A DNA stretch of 41,497 nt from Pseudomonadota bacterium (GTDB lineage Bacteria > Pseudomonadota > Gammaproteobacteria > Burkholderiales > JAKAFK01), in contig JAJYKK010000022.1 of the NCBI GenBank assembly GCA_021788645.1, forward strand, positions 1-41,497, read 5' to 3'. The position numbers and the translations under genes were made by a program. Below are positions 11,010-20,054 of this stretch, in pieces. Position 1 is the first letter of the stretch, and every line of letters begins with the position of its first letter. Below the pieces are notes generated by a model. That model had not been told where the DNA came from, ran no database searches, and was given only the letters and a program-made list of their open reading frames with translations.

Positions 11010-11588
11010 TCAGGGGCGCTCGCCCGACGTGACGTCGGGGGACGGCGATGCGAGGCCCAACTGGTCGAGCAAGGGATGGCGGCTGGCCAGGAGACGCGCC
11101 ACGACGACGCCGTTCAAGGTGCCGAACAGCAGGGCCGACGCGCCGAAGATCGGGACGAGGTACACGATGCCGGTTTGTGGGATGAGCCACCAGTGGACCA
11201 CCGTCAGCTGCCCGGCCAGGTGCGCAAAGGCCGAAGCCAGGCTCAAGGTTACGGGGCCGAACCACTTCCTGGGCAGAAGCTGCGCCGCCAGCAGGACCGC
11301 GAGGCTTGCCGCCGCCCCGGACAGGCTCAGGATGAAGGAAGGCGACAGGAAGGTACCGAGCAGCAGGCTTCCCGCCACCACGCGCAGCGCGGTGACCCAC
11401 AGGGCCAGCCGGAAGCCGTAACGGTAGAGCACGAACAGCGTCACGATGTTGGCCAAACCCGGCTTGACGCCGGGCACCGGGGAAGGGATCGCCGCTTCGG
11501 CCAGTGACAGGGCGATGGCCGCTGCCGCCAGCTGCGCCACGTGGTGGTCTTCGGGCTCGGTGCGCAGGCTAATAGTTGAGCGAGTCAT
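11010..11588 (-). CDS. Gx transporter family membrane protein
   Basis: About 192 residues with five to six hydrophobic segments. The N-terminal part PSPVPGVKPGLANIVTLFVL and LLLGTFLSPSFILSLSG are signatures of the Gx transporter family (Pfam Hpre_diP_synt_I, often misnamed heptaprenyl diphosphate synthase component I). The family looks like small-molecule uptake subunits (ECF S-component-like), substrate unknown. Start at 11588 gives a 20-nt overlap with the upstream NusG-II gene, implying coupled translation. In other bacteria the pair is often accompanied by an ApbE flavin transferase; none is seen here. Confidence 0.8.
   Translation of the reverse strand: MTRSTISLRTEPEDHHVAQLAAAAIALSLAEAAIPSPVPGVKPGLANIVTLFVLYRYGFRLALWVTALRVVAGSLLLGTFLSPSFILSLSGAAASLAVLLAAQLLPRKWFGPVTLSLASAFAHLAGQLTVVHWWLIPQTGIVYLVPIFGASALLFGTLNGVVVARLLASRHPLLDQLGLASPSPDVTSGERP
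11023..11039. repeat. 17-bp perfect palindrome inside the end of the Gx gene
   Basis: CCCGACGT-G-ACGTCGGG: 8-bp arms around a single central base, within the last codons of the Gx transporter gene. It can fold as a 6-bp stem with a 5-nt loop near the mRNA end. No T-run follows on either strand, so it is not a classical terminator. Confidence 0.5.
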
Positions 11589-11943
11589 ACAGTCGGTGCC
11601 GGCCGGTGATCTCGACCGTGACATGGTTGGGCAGACAGATTGCGGCCTCGCCCACGCGTTGCAGCCAGCCTTCCTTGACGCAGATTTGCCGCGGCCCGGG
11701 GTCGGAGACGACGCGCACGCGGTGCGCCAGGATGCGGATCACGCTGGGGCCCAGCGCGCCCTGGACGGTCACGGTCGCATCCCTGGCCAGGCTTTGCCGG
11801 ACCACCAGGTGCCCATCGCTGCGAATGACCACCTCCGCGCCGGGCGCGGACGCCCAGAGATCGACAAAAAGCCAGCCGACGGCGCACAGGGCCGCCAGCA
11901 GGGAAAGCCAGTCGCCGGCCTTGATGAGGCGCAGCCCGCTCAA
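11569..11943 (-). CDS. NusG domain II-containing membrane-anchored protein
   Basis: 124 residues starting with TTG at 11943, which overlaps the rapZ stop as TTGA; GGGAG lies 6 nt upstream. An N-terminal membrane helix (about 12-30, [20 protein letters not shown]) is followed by a small beta domain with [25 protein letters not shown]. That is the hallmark of the 'NusG domain II' family (two cysteines, then LPN), which is unrelated in function to transcription factor NusG. It is normally encoded next to a Gx transporter protein, as here. The role is unknown; an extracytoplasmic partner of the transporter is a reasonable inference. The far longer open frame upstream overlaps rapZ and is not used. 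Confidence 0.8.
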   Translation of the reverse strand: MSGLRLIKAGDWLSLLAALCAVGWLFVDLWASAPGAEVVIRSDGHLVVRQSLARDATVTVQGALGPSVIRILAHRVRVVSDPGPRQICVKEGWLQRVGEAAICLPNHVTVEITGRHRLYDSLNY

Positions 11944-12773
11944 ACGAGCTCCCGGTGACGGACCAGGACCTGGCTGTCCTTGAAGTAGCTGGCCAGCTTC
12001 TCCGAGAAATAGACGGAGCGGTGTTGGCCACCGGTGCAGCCGATGGCGACAGTGAGGTAGCTGCGGTTGTCCTGGACGAAACAGGGTAGCCACTTTTCCA
12101 CATAGGCGCGAATATCTTGCAGCATCTCGTCGACCTGCGGGTGTCCCTCGAGAAACGCGGCCACCTCGGCATCCTTGCCGGTGAGCGGGCGCAGCCTTGG
12201 GTCGTAGTGCGGGTTGGGCAGGCAGCGCACGTCGAAAACCAGGTCGGCGTCCAGGGGGATCCCGTGCTTGAAGCCGAAGGACTGGAACAGCAGGGTCAGC
12301 CGCGAGCGGTCCAGGGCCAGGAAACTGTCGATCCAGGCGCGCAAGGTATTGGGACTCAACTCGCTGGTGTCGATGCGGTGCGCGATCGCACCGATGGGCG
12401 CGAGGATCTCCCGCTCGAGTTCGATGCACTCGGGCAAGGAACGGCTGCCGGTGCTCAAAGGATGGCGGCGCCGCGTTTCGCTGAAGCGCTTGACGAGAGT
12501 TTCCGTCTTGGCCTCGAGAAACAGGGTGCGCAGGTCGACCCCTTGCCCCTTGAGGTCCATGATGTGGTCAGGCAGTTCGCGCAGCGTTTGGCCGCTGCGC
12601 ACGTCGATGCTCACCGCCGCCGCGTCGTAGCCATTGGTTTGCAGGAAGTGCAGCGTCTCGGGCAGCAGCTTTTCCGGGAGGTTGTCCACGCAATAGAAGC
12701 CGCGATCCTCCAGCGCGTTGAGCGCGATGCTCTTGCCGGATCCGGAGAGGCCGCTGATCAGGATCAGTTGCAT
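11940..12773 (-). CDS. rapZ: RNase adapter protein RapZ
   Basis: 277 residues. The N-terminal P-loop GLSGSGKS is at residues 8-15, and the C-terminal GCTGGQHRS region is the ligand-binding part of RapZ. In E. coli RapZ guides RNase E to the small RNA GlmZ and so controls glucosamine-6-phosphate synthase; in other bacteria it has GTPase/ATPase activity and sits in the nitrogen-PTS cluster. Start at 12773 matches the family N terminus ([15 protein letters not shown]), although no clear ribosome site precedes it and in-frame ATGs exist up to 12884. Lies 158 nt after hprK. Confidence 0.93.
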   Translation of the reverse strand: MQLILISGLSGSGKSIALNALEDRGFYCVDNLPEKLLPETLHFLQTNGYDAAAVSIDVRSGQTLRELPDHIMDLKGQGVDLRTLFLEAKTETLVKRFSETRRRHPLSTGSRSLPECIELEREILAPIGAIAHRIDTSELSPNTLRAWIDSFLALDRSRLTLLFQSFGFKHGIPLDADLVFDVRCLPNPHYDPRLRPLTGKDAEVAAFLEGHPQVDEMLQDIRAYVEKWLPCFVQDNRSYLTVAIGCTGGQHRSVYFSEKLASYFKDSQVLVRHRELV

Positions 12774-12882
12774 GGCTGATGAGAAGGGCGCGTGGATGGA
12801 TGGGAGCCGCAGTTTGCGCAACGACATCCGGCCGAAGGCGCGATGCCGAGGGGTGTTCATAGGATACCCGAGGCAAATCCAC

Positions 12883-12927
12883 AAGAAAAGTCCCGGGGCG
12901 GGCGGCGGCTCCGCGAGGGGACCCGCC
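12883..12927 (-). terminator. Weak terminator/attenuator-like hairpin between hprK and rapZ
   Basis: On the minus strand, GGCGGG (12927-12922) can pair with CCCGCC (12902-12897), followed 6 nt later by CTTTTCTT (12890-12883). The loop is long (19 nt) and an alternative GTCCC/GGGAC pairing overlaps it, so it would be at most a partial terminator within the operon. Confidence 0.25.
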
Positions 12928-12931
12928 GGCG

Positions 12932-13891
12932 TCAGTCGGCCGGGTGGCTGTTGGCCGCGATGTGCTCGCCTTGCCGTTCGATGAATTGCTCGCTGGCGTC
13001 CAGCCCACGCAAATGCATGATGTGATTGCGTACGGCCACTTCCACCAGGACCGCGAGGTTGCGGCCCGCCGCCACGGGAATGCGGACCTTCGGGATGGGA
13101 ATGTCGAGGATGTCTTCGGTCGAGGCGTGCATGTGCAGCCGGTTTTCTTCGCCGATCGCCGACTGGGCCGCCTCGAATTTCGCCAAATGCACGATGAGCT
13201 TGAGATTCTTCTTAACCTTGACGGCAATATCGCCGAACAGGGCGCGAATGTTCAGGATCCCGAGCCCGCGGACCTCCAGGAAATCCTGCAGCACGGTGGG
13301 GCAGCGGCCCTCCAGGGTGTCCGGGGACACCCGGTACAGATCGACCATGTCGTCGGCGACCAGGCGGTGGCCCCTCGTGATGAGCTCGAGCGCGAGTTCG
13401 CTCTTCCCGATGGCGCTGTCCCCCGTGATGAGTACGCCCATGCCCATCACCTCGAGGAACACGCCGTGGCGCGAGATCCGCTCTGCGAGAGCCTGCGCAA
13501 GATGGTGGCGGAGGAAGTTCATGAGTTCGGGACTGGGGCGCGGAGAGGTCAGCAGCGGCGTCTGAGTCCGCTGCGCCGCATCGTACAGCGGCTTAGGAAC
13601 GGGCTCCGCGTTGGCGACGATGACGGCGGCGAGCTCCGTCGAATAGAGGTGCGTGATGGCCTGGGCGAGGGCGTCTCCATCGAGGCTGCGCAGATAGTCC
13701 ATCTCCGCGCAGCCCAGGACCTGCACGCGATTCGGGTGGACGAAATTCAGATGGCCGATGAGCGCGAGCGTCGGCTTCTGCACGGTGTCGCTGGTGAGCA
13801 TCTTCTGGGCGCCGGCGCGGCCGGCCGGCCACTCGAGATCGAGCTTTGCCCGCGTGTCGTCAAACAGCTGCTGGACGGTGAGTTGCGTCAT
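12932..13891 (-). CDS. hprK: HPr kinase/phosphorylase
   Basis: 319 residues. The Walker A motif GDSAIGKS is at about 157-164, and the HprK signature [16 protein letters not shown] at about 205-220. HprK phosphorylates HPr-type phosphocarriers on serine and also reverses it. In proteobacteria it sits with ptsN and rapZ and is thought to tune the nitrogen-related PTS. The start overlaps the ptsN 3' end by 32 nt, so translation is probably coupled. No HPr or EI gene is within the window. Confidence 0.94.
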   Translation of the reverse strand: MTQLTVQQLFDDTRAKLDLEWPAGRAGAQKMLTSDTVQKPTLALIGHLNFVHPNRVQVLGCAEMDYLRSLDGDALAQAITHLYSTELAAVIVANAEPVPKPLYDAAQRTQTPLLTSPRPSPELMNFLRHHLAQALAERISRHGVFLEVMGMGVLITGDSAIGKSELALELITRGHRLVADDMVDLYRVSPDTLEGRCPTVLQDFLEVRGLGILNIRALFGDIAVKVKKNLKLIVHLAKFEAAQSAIGEENRLHMHASTEDILDIPIPKVRIPVAAGRNLAVLVEVAVRNHIMHLRGLDASEQFIERQGEHIAANSHPAD

Positions 13892-14345
13892 GGGAAGCGA
13901 ATGCCGTAATCAAGTGATGAACGTCCAAAGGATCCTGCGCGCTCAGCAGGCGCGTGCGGAAGGCCGCGCTGGAGAACATCTCGGCCACCTCTCCGAGGAT
14001 CTGGAGATGCAGTTCCGTGGCCTGCTCCGGCACCAGGAGGGCGAACACGAGCCGTACCGGTTGGCCGTCCGGGGCATCGAAGGGGATAGGCGCCGCGAGG
14101 CGGGCAAAGGCCGCCATGGCATGCGGCAGTCCCTTGACGCGCCCGTGCGGCACCGCGACGCCGTGGCCCAGTGCGGTCGACCCCAGCGCCTCTCGCGCGG
14201 TCAGGCTGCGGGAAATCAGATCCGGCTTGAGGCCGCTGTCCGCCGCGAACAGGCGCGCGAGCGCCTCGAACAGCAGGGCTCGGCTCGGCGCCTGGACGTC
14301 TAGATGGATGGCAGTCGGGAGCAGCAGTGTGGCAATCAGGCTCAC
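13860..14345 (-). CDS. ptsN: PTS IIA-like nitrogen regulatory protein PtsN
   Basis: 161 residues, EIIA-Ntr. The phosphorylated histidine is His67 in GHGVAVPHGRVKG; ALLVPEQATELHLQILGEVAEM is the conserved helix-strand near the C terminus. PtsN receives phosphate from NPr and controls potassium transport and other systems rather than sugar uptake. Start overlaps the hpf stop by 4 nt. Its placement directly after hpf and before hprK is the standard beta-proteobacterial order. Confidence 0.93.
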   Translation of the reverse strand: MSLIATLLLPTAIHLDVQAPSRALLFEALARLFAADSGLKPDLISRSLTAREALGSTALGHGVAVPHGRVKGLPHAMAAFARLAAPIPFDAPDGQPVRLVFALLVPEQATELHLQILGEVAEMFSSAAFRTRLLSAQDPLDVHHLITAFASHDATHRPAAV

Positions 14346-14671
14346 TCGACCGTGGCCCGGTGCTTGATGCCCCCTTCCCCCTGATGGACGTCGGTCGTCT
14401 TTTCCTTGTGCTTGAGCACTTGCCGATCGAGCTTGTCGGCCAAGCCGTCGATGGCCGCGTACATGTCGACATCTTCGGCCTGCACGAAGACAGTCTTGCC
14501 GCTCATATGCACATTCGCCTCGATGCGCTGCACCAGTTTCTCGACCGAGAGCGTGACGCTCACGTCGATCACCTCGTCGAAGTGGCGCAGGGCCCGCCCA
14601 AGCTTGTTCGTCACGTAGTCGCGGATCGCGGGCGTGACGTCGAGGTGATGACCGGTGATGTTGAAGTTCAT
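14342..14671 (-). CDS. hpf: Ribosome hibernation-promoting factor
   Basis: 109 residues, the short HPF/YhbH form. MNFNITGHHLDVTPAIRDYV and HFDEVIDVSVTLSVEK match the family; the protein binds the 30S decoding region and promotes 100S dimers in stationary phase. A strong GGAGAG site lies about 8 nt before the ATG. Located 18 nt after rpoN, as in E. coli (yhbH/hpf). Confidence 0.93.
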   Translation of the reverse strand: MNFNITGHHLDVTPAIRDYVTNKLGRALRHFDEVIDVSVTLSVEKLVQRIEANVHMSGKTVFVQAEDVDMYAAIDGLADKLDRQVLKHKEKTTDVHQGEGGIKHRATVE

Positions 14672-14689
14672 GGCTCTCTCCTTTTTTGC

Positions 14690-16120
14690 TTAGATCGACT
14701 TTCGCAGGTTGACTGGCGGTATTTGCAGCGATTCGCGGTACTTGGCGATCGTGCGTCGGGCAACGACGATGCCCTGATTCGAGAGGATATCCGAAATTTG
14801 GCTGTCCGACAGGGGTTTCTTGGAGTCTTCGGCGCCGACCAGTTGTTTGATGAGGGCCCGGATAGCGGTCGCGGAACAGGTTCCCCCGGCTTCCGTCGTG
14901 ACGTGGCTGCCGAAGAAGTATTTCAGCTCGTAGATCCCCCGCGGCGTGCGCATGAACTTCTGGGTGGTGACGCGTGACACCGTGGATTCATGCAGATCCA
15001 TGGCCTCGGCGATCTCGCGCAGCACCAGGGGGCGCATGGCCACGTCGCCGTGTTCCAGGAAATGGCGCTGACGGTCGACGATGGCCTGGGAGACGCGCAA
15101 GATGGTGTCAAAGCGCTGCTGGACGTTCTTGATCAGCCACCGGGCTTCCTGCAGCTGGCCGGCGAGCTGGCCGCCGGCGTTGCCGCGGCCGCGGGCGAGG
15201 ATGTCCGCATAGACCTGGTTGATGCGCAGCTTCGGCATGGCCTCGGCATTGAGGCTCGCCACCCAGGTCCCTTTGATTCTCCGAACGATGACGTCGGGCA
15301 CGATATAGCGCGTCTCGAAGGGCGCGAAGTCGGCGCCTGGGCGGGGGTTGAGCTTCTGAATCAGCGCCTGTGCCTTGCGCAGGGTCTCGTCGTCGCAACC
15401 CAACGCCTTCTTGAGCTTGCCATAATCGCGGGCCGCGAGCCGGTCCAGGTGATGCCGCACGATGGCGGCCGCCGGGGTGCGATAAGGGGTCTCGCCCGGC
15501 AGGGCGTCCAGCTGGATGGCCAGGCATTCCGCCAGGTTGCGGGCGCCGACCCCGGGCGGATCGAGGTGCTGAAGGTGCTTGAGAGCGATGTCGAGCTCGA
15601 CCGCCTCGATTTCCAGTTCGGCCGGCAGCATGGCCAGCAACTCGCCCAAGTCCAGCGTCAGGTAGCCGTCCTCATTCAAGGCATCGATCAGCAGGCGCAC
15701 GAGCCGGTTGTCGCGCTCGGACAGTTGGGTCAAGTTGAGCTGCCAGAGCAGGTGGTCTCTCAGCGTAGGGGTCTCGGCCGCGAGCTGCGGGTAATCCTGA
15801 TCGTCAGCATCGTCGCGGCTGGAGACCGAGAGCAGGCTGTCTCCCCAGGACTCTTCGCCGAACTCGTCCGAGGTCAGGGACGGCGCTTCCTCCTGCGGTT
15901 CGCCGGGGCTCTCCTCGCGCGCCAGGGGGGCCTCGTCCGTCCGCGCGGGGGATTCCTCCCAGCCGCTGTCGGTCCGTTCGAGCAGAGGATTCTGCTCCAG
16001 GAAGTGTTCCAGTTCCTGCTGCAGCTCCAGGGTGGACAGCTGCAGCAGACGGATCGACTGCTGCAGCTGCGGCGTCAGGGTCAGATGCTGCGACAGCTTG
16101 AGCTGAAGACTGTGTTTCAT
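14690..16120 (-). CDS. rpoN: RNA polymerase sigma-54 factor
   Basis: 476 residues. Region I is the Gln/Leu-rich N terminus (LSQHLTLTPQLQQSIRLLQL) that contacts enhancer-binding ATPases. Region II is acidic (about 50-112). Region III includes the core-binding and DNA-binding domains, and the RpoN box ARRTIAKYRE is at about 454-463. Sigma-54 reads -24/-12 promoters. There is no good ribosome site before the ATG, and a 277-nt spacer with several hairpins separates it from lptB, so it may have its own transcript. Confidence 0.96.
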   Translation of the reverse strand: MKHSLQLKLSQHLTLTPQLQQSIRLLQLSTLELQQELEHFLEQNPLLERTDSGWEESPARTDEAPLAREESPGEPQEEAPSLTSDEFGEESWGDSLLSVSSRDDADDQDYPQLAAETPTLRDHLLWQLNLTQLSERDNRLVRLLIDALNEDGYLTLDLGELLAMLPAELEIEAVELDIALKHLQHLDPPGVGARNLAECLAIQLDALPGETPYRTPAAAIVRHHLDRLAARDYGKLKKALGCDDETLRKAQALIQKLNPRPGADFAPFETRYIVPDVIVRRIKGTWVASLNAEAMPKLRINQVYADILARGRGNAGGQLAGQLQEARWLIKNVQQRFDTILRVSQAIVDRQRHFLEHGDVAMRPLVLREIAEAMDLHESTVSRVTTQKFMRTPRGIYELKYFFGSHVTTEAGGTCSATAIRALIKQLVGAEDSKKPLSDSQISDILSNQGIVVARRTIAKYRESLQIPPVNLRKSI

Positions 16121-16204
16121 TCAGTGTTCGCGCGAGGGGCGAGCAGCCGGGCGGAGACGGCCGGCCGGGGTGCGGCGCGACGTGCCGCGAGGGATCGGCG
16201 CGCA

Positions 16205-16323
16205 GCCAGGGGAGGGAGCTGCCTCCCCTGGCAGGGGTGTGGGCGATGCCATCGTTCAGCGCTGACGCAAGGGCGGCGGCGGGCGGCGTCCCGCCGACAA
16301 GGCGCGGCCGGCCCGCGGGCCGC
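16205..16323. repeat. Cluster of inverted repeats between lptB and rpoN
   Basis: Three dyads lie in the 280-nt non-coding spacer 16121-16400. The strongest has perfect 11-bp arms GCCAGGGGAGG / CCTCCCCTGGC (16205-16215 and 16222-16232) with a 6-nt loop. A second has 7-bp arms CGGCGGG / CCCGCCG (16277-16283, 16290-16296). A third has 6-bp arms GCGGCC / GGCCGC (16304-16309, 16318-16323), with an alternative internal palindrome. None is followed by a T-run. They may be mRNA processing or stability elements, or protein sites. Confidence 0.6.
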
Positions 16324-16400
16324 AAACGCCAATGCCGTGCATGCTTGAAGGGGTGTCATTGCAGGTCACAAGAGCCGCCCGGTTCCAGATAGGCACTGTA

Positions 16401-17119
<719 letters not shown>

Positions 17120-17123
<4 letters not shown>

Positions 17124-17731
17124 GGCTGGCCCGACGCCGCGGCGGGGGCGGGCGACGCGCCCGCAGGGGCGTTCGCCGGCGGTGGGTTTTTCTTGGGTTG
17201 GATCACCGCATGCACGCGGCCACCGGTTTGTCCCACCCCTCGGGTCACGCCGCCGATGACCTGAAAGAATTGCGTCTGGGAGTTGTAGGAGATGTAGCTG
17301 CCTTGCACCTCATCCTTGCCGCGGGTCAGGATGGCATGGCCGAACAGCTGGGCTAAGCCGGTCTGCGCATTGTATTCGATGCGGCTGGCGTAGCCTTTGA
17401 CGTACTCGTCGGAGCCGGGGCGCTTTTGGCGGAAGTGGGCCGGATTGCCCCAGACCGTGCCGTGCTCGAAGGCGTTGTCGGCATCCTGCTTGACCATGAT
17501 GCGGTCGCCCTGGATGACGAGCGAGCCCTGCGTGAGCACGACGTGCCCCTGATAGATGCTGATGCCCGTCGCATTGTTGACGGTGACCGTATCGGCCGCC
17601 AGCGTGATCGGCTGATTGGCGTCGGGGTTGGCCGCCATGGCTCGCATGGGCAGGCACGCGGCCAGGAGGGCGAGGGCCGCGGCCTGAAGGGGGGCGCGCA
17701 ACCGGGAAGTCAGCCTAGTGGATCTTGACAT
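17120..17731 (-). CDS. lptA: LPS transport periplasmic bridge protein LptA
   Basis: 203 residues. Signal peptide up to about residue 33 (ending RAMA), then the OstA-like beta-jellyroll with [20 protein letters not shown] and the repeated D/G-rich strands. LptA multimers carry LPS across the periplasm from LptC to LptD. The C terminus is a Pro/Ala-rich tail. The start overlaps the lptC 3' end by 17 nt. Confidence 0.93.
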
Positions 17732-18290
17732 AGCGAGCCTTGACGCGAGACAAGAGTTTGAGGATTTGGGTCTTGTTGTTCATTTCCATGCCGACTGCCG
17801 TCACCCGCGTGTTGGTCGCGACGATGGTGACCGCCTGATTGGTGGTGGCGATTTTCTGGTGGGGCACGAGGTGCAGGAAGCTGGTGGTCAGCGTCGTGGC
17901 GCCCTGGTGGTCATAGGGGGCGCGTACCACCCGGACGTGGCCGGTGAAGTAAACGTTCGTGCCGTGGCTCGAGAGCCATCCCCGCGCCGCCGTGATTCGC
18001 ACCGGGGCGCCGTTGCTGGCGAAGCCGGAGAAGTCGGGAAGGGTGAGCGCGGTGCTGTCGTCATCGGGGTAGTGCACCATTTTGGCCGCCGCGAGACTGT
18101 ACGTCGGCTGCCCGTCGGGGCCCAGGTTCACCGCGCGGAAATCGTCGATGTAATAGTCCGGGTCATGCCGCGCATGGTGGGACTGCCCGCCGGCACCGGC
18201 CCGGACGGCGCGGTCGAGCCAATATGAAAGACCCGCGGCGACGAGCATCAGCACGACCGGAAGCCAGGTGGCGACGAGGCGTTCCTTCAT
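17715..18290 (-). CDS. lptC: LPS export protein LptC
   Basis: 191 residues with one N-terminal membrane anchor (about 8-26) and a periplasmic beta-jellyroll. YYIDDFRAVNLGPDGQPTYSLAA.. is the typical LptC opening (..DYYLENFT...G...Y.L.A). It receives LPS from LptBFG and passes it to LptA. Start overlaps the kdsC stop by 4 nt. Assignment is helped strongly by the neighbours. Confidence 0.92.
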   Translation of the reverse strand: MKERLVATWLPVVLMLVAAGLSYWLDRAVRAGAGGQSHHARHDPDYYIDDFRAVNLGPDGQPTYSLAAAKMVHYPDDDSTALTLPDFSGFASNGAPVRITAARGWLSSHGTNVYFTGHVRVVRAPYDHQGATTLTTSFLHLVPHQKIATTNQAVTIVATNTRVTAVGMEMNNKTQILKLLSRVKARYVKIH

Positions 18291-18811
18291 GCCCGGTAGG
18301 CCGCCATTTGCGCATCGAAGGTTTGCTGGGCCTGCATGACGAGCTCGCAGACTTCGCGTGCGGCGCCGCGGCCCCCGGGCCGCTGGGTCACGTAATGCAC
18401 ATGCGCTTTGACCACGTCCGGCGCCGCCGGAACACAGACGGCGAAACCGACGCGGCGCAGGACCGGCAGATCGACCACATCGTCGCCCATATACCCGGTT
18501 TGCCCGGGCGCAAGCCCAAGGCTGCCGATCAGGGTTTCATAGGCGGCCAGCTTGTCTTCCACGCCCTGATGCAGGTGCGCGATGCCCAGGTTGGCGGCGC
18601 GGTGCGAGACGCATTGGGAACGGCGTCCGGTGATGATCGCGAGTTCGACCCCGCTCGCCTTGAGCATCTTCATGCCGTGCCCGTCGAGCGAATTGAACGC
18701 CTTGTATTCCTGCCCGTCGTCTCCCAGATAAAGGGTGCCGTCGGTGAGCACGCCGTCGACGTCGAAGATGAACAGTCGGACGCCTTTCGCCTGATTCAAG
18801 AGTTCGCTCAT
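18287..18811 (-). CDS. kdsC: 3-deoxy-D-manno-octulosonate 8-phosphate phosphatase KdsC
   Basis: 174 residues, HAD superfamily. DVDGVLTDG supplies the nucleophile Asp17 and acid/base Asp19, ITGRRS is motif II, and MGDDVVDLP is motif IV. It removes phosphate from Kdo-8-phosphate in the pathway to the inner core of LPS. It follows kdsD by 16 nt, giving two sequential Kdo steps, then the Lpt export genes. Confidence 0.94.
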   Translation of the reverse strand: MSELLNQAKGVRLFIFDVDGVLTDGTLYLGDDGQEYKAFNSLDGHGMKMLKASGVELAIITGRRSQCVSHRAANLGIAHLHQGVEDKLAAYETLIGSLGLAPGQTGYMGDDVVDLPVLRRVGFAVCVPAAPDVVKAHVHYVTQRPGGRGAAREVCELVMQAQQTFDAQMAAYRA

Positions 18812-18827
18812 GGGCTCTTCCCGCCGC

Positions 18828-19844
18828 CTAGACGACGCCGGCGCGCAAGACGTCCAGCATGTTGAAGGCGCCGAGCAGGCGGCCCGTCTCGTCGACCACC
18901 AGCAGGCCGTTGACCTTGCGGCTTTCCATGAGCTGCACGGCCTGCGCCGCCAGGCTGTCGGGCCGGATGGTGAGCGGGTCGCGGGTCATGACCTGGGTAA
19001 TCGGCGTGGTGCGCAGTTCCACTCCCATGTCCAGGGTGCGCCTCAAGTCACCATCGGTGTAAATGCCGACGAGACCGCCGTCGTCGTCGACCACCGCCGT
19101 CATGCCCAGTCCCTTGCGCGACATCTCCAGCAACGCATGACTGACGAGCGCGTCGTGCGGGACCTGGGGAAGGGCGTCGCCGCCATGCATGAGGTCCCGG
19201 ACATGCACGAGCAGGCGCCGGCCCAGCGCTCCGCCGGGGTGGCTGCGGGCGAAGTCGTCCGGCCCGAAGCCGCGTGCATCCAGCAGCGCGATCGCGAGGG
19301 CATCCCCGAGGGCGAGGGTGGCGGTGGTGCTGGCGGTGGGCGCGAGTCCCAGCGGACAGGCCTCTTCCGCAACGGAGGCGTCGAGATGGACGTCCGCCGC
19401 CCGCCCGAGCGATGAGCGGGCGTTGCCGGTCAGCGCGATCAGTCGCGCCCCCTTGCGCTTGAGCAGCGGTACGATGCTGACGAGCTCTGCGCTTTCGCCG
19501 GAGTTGGACAAGGCAATCAGGACATCGTCGGCCGTGATCATGCCGAGATCGCCGTGGCTCGCCTCGGCGGGATGGACGAAAAAGGCGGGCGTCCCGGTGC
19601 TGGCCAGGGTCGAGGCGATCTTGCGCGCGATGTGCCCCGACTTGCCGATGCCGCTGACGACGACCCGTCCGGGGCAGTGTAGAATGATTTGCAGGGCCTC
19701 GACGAATCGCTCGTCGAGCCGTGGAATCAGCGCCTCGACGGCGGCGGCCTCCGTGCGCAGGACCCGGCGGGCGAGTTCGAGCGCCTGCGTCGCGTCACGG
19801 GGCGGGGCAAGGGTCTTCTGGTCAGCGGAAAGCGTCGACGGCAT
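18828..19844 (-). CDS. kdsD: D-arabinose-5-phosphate isomerase KdsD
   Basis: 338 residues. SIS sugar-isomerase domain (about 55-190, with VVSGIGKSGHIARK and EASHGDLGMI) followed by two CBS domains (about 217-275 and 283-335). It converts ribulose-5-phosphate to arabinose-5-phosphate, the first Kdo-specific step. Start at 19844 chosen to match the family; an in-frame upstream ATG would add about 41 residues of unrelated sequence. First gene of the Kdo/Lpt/rpoN cluster and divergent from the antiporter gene. Confidence 0.93.
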   Translation of the reverse strand: MPSTLSADQKTLAPPRDATQALELARRVLRTEAAAVEALIPRLDERFVEALQIILHCPGRVVVSGIGKSGHIARKIASTLASTGTPAFFVHPAEASHGDLGMITADDVLIALSNSGESAELVSIVPLLKRKGARLIALTGNARSSLGRAADVHLDASVAEEACPLGLAPTASTTATLALGDALAIALLDARGFGPDDFARSHPGGALGRRLLVHVRDLMHGGDALPQVPHDALVSHALLEMSRKGLGMTAVVDDDGGLVGIYTDGDLRRTLDMGVELRTTPITQVMTRDPLTIRPDSLAAQAVQLMESRKVNGLLVVDETGRLLGAFNMLDVLRAGVV

Positions 19845-19975
19845 CGTGATCTCAATTGCGTGGCATGGCCGGGCCGGTGTTCCTGGATTCCGGCTGACGC
19901 CGGAGGCGGAGGGCGACTCGTTTTCCGGCGCGCCGCGTGGATTCCAAACGAGTGACTCTTGGGGCAAAGTGCTTA

Positions 19976-20004
19976 AGCATAATACAGACGGAAGTCTCGC
20001 TCAA
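19976..20004 (-). promoter_or_regulatory. Possible sigma-70 promoter of the kdsD-lpt operon
   Basis: Minus strand: TTGAGC (20004-19999), 17-nt spacer, TATGCT (19981-19976). Each box matches 4 of 6 consensus bases. It lies in the 210-nt divergent region between kdsD and the CPA2 gene, about 130 nt before the kdsD ATG. Confidence 0.35.
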
Positions 20005-20054
20005 GCGGTGCCTGTCGGGGATGCCAGCGATCACGAGGCGGCGCGGGCCATGCC

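Noticed and set aside
10779..11507. Plus-strand 242-residue open frame over the marR-Gx spacer
   Set aside because: It runs antisense into the Gx gene, has no recognisable domain and no ribosome site. The 290-nt spacer 10720-11009 seems to hold only the marR promoter and repeats.
11569..12429. 286-residue NusG-II open frame using an upstream ATG
   Set aside because: The first 162 codons lie over rapZ out of frame and are Arg/Pro-rich; the TTG at 11943 with GGGAG is the sensible start.
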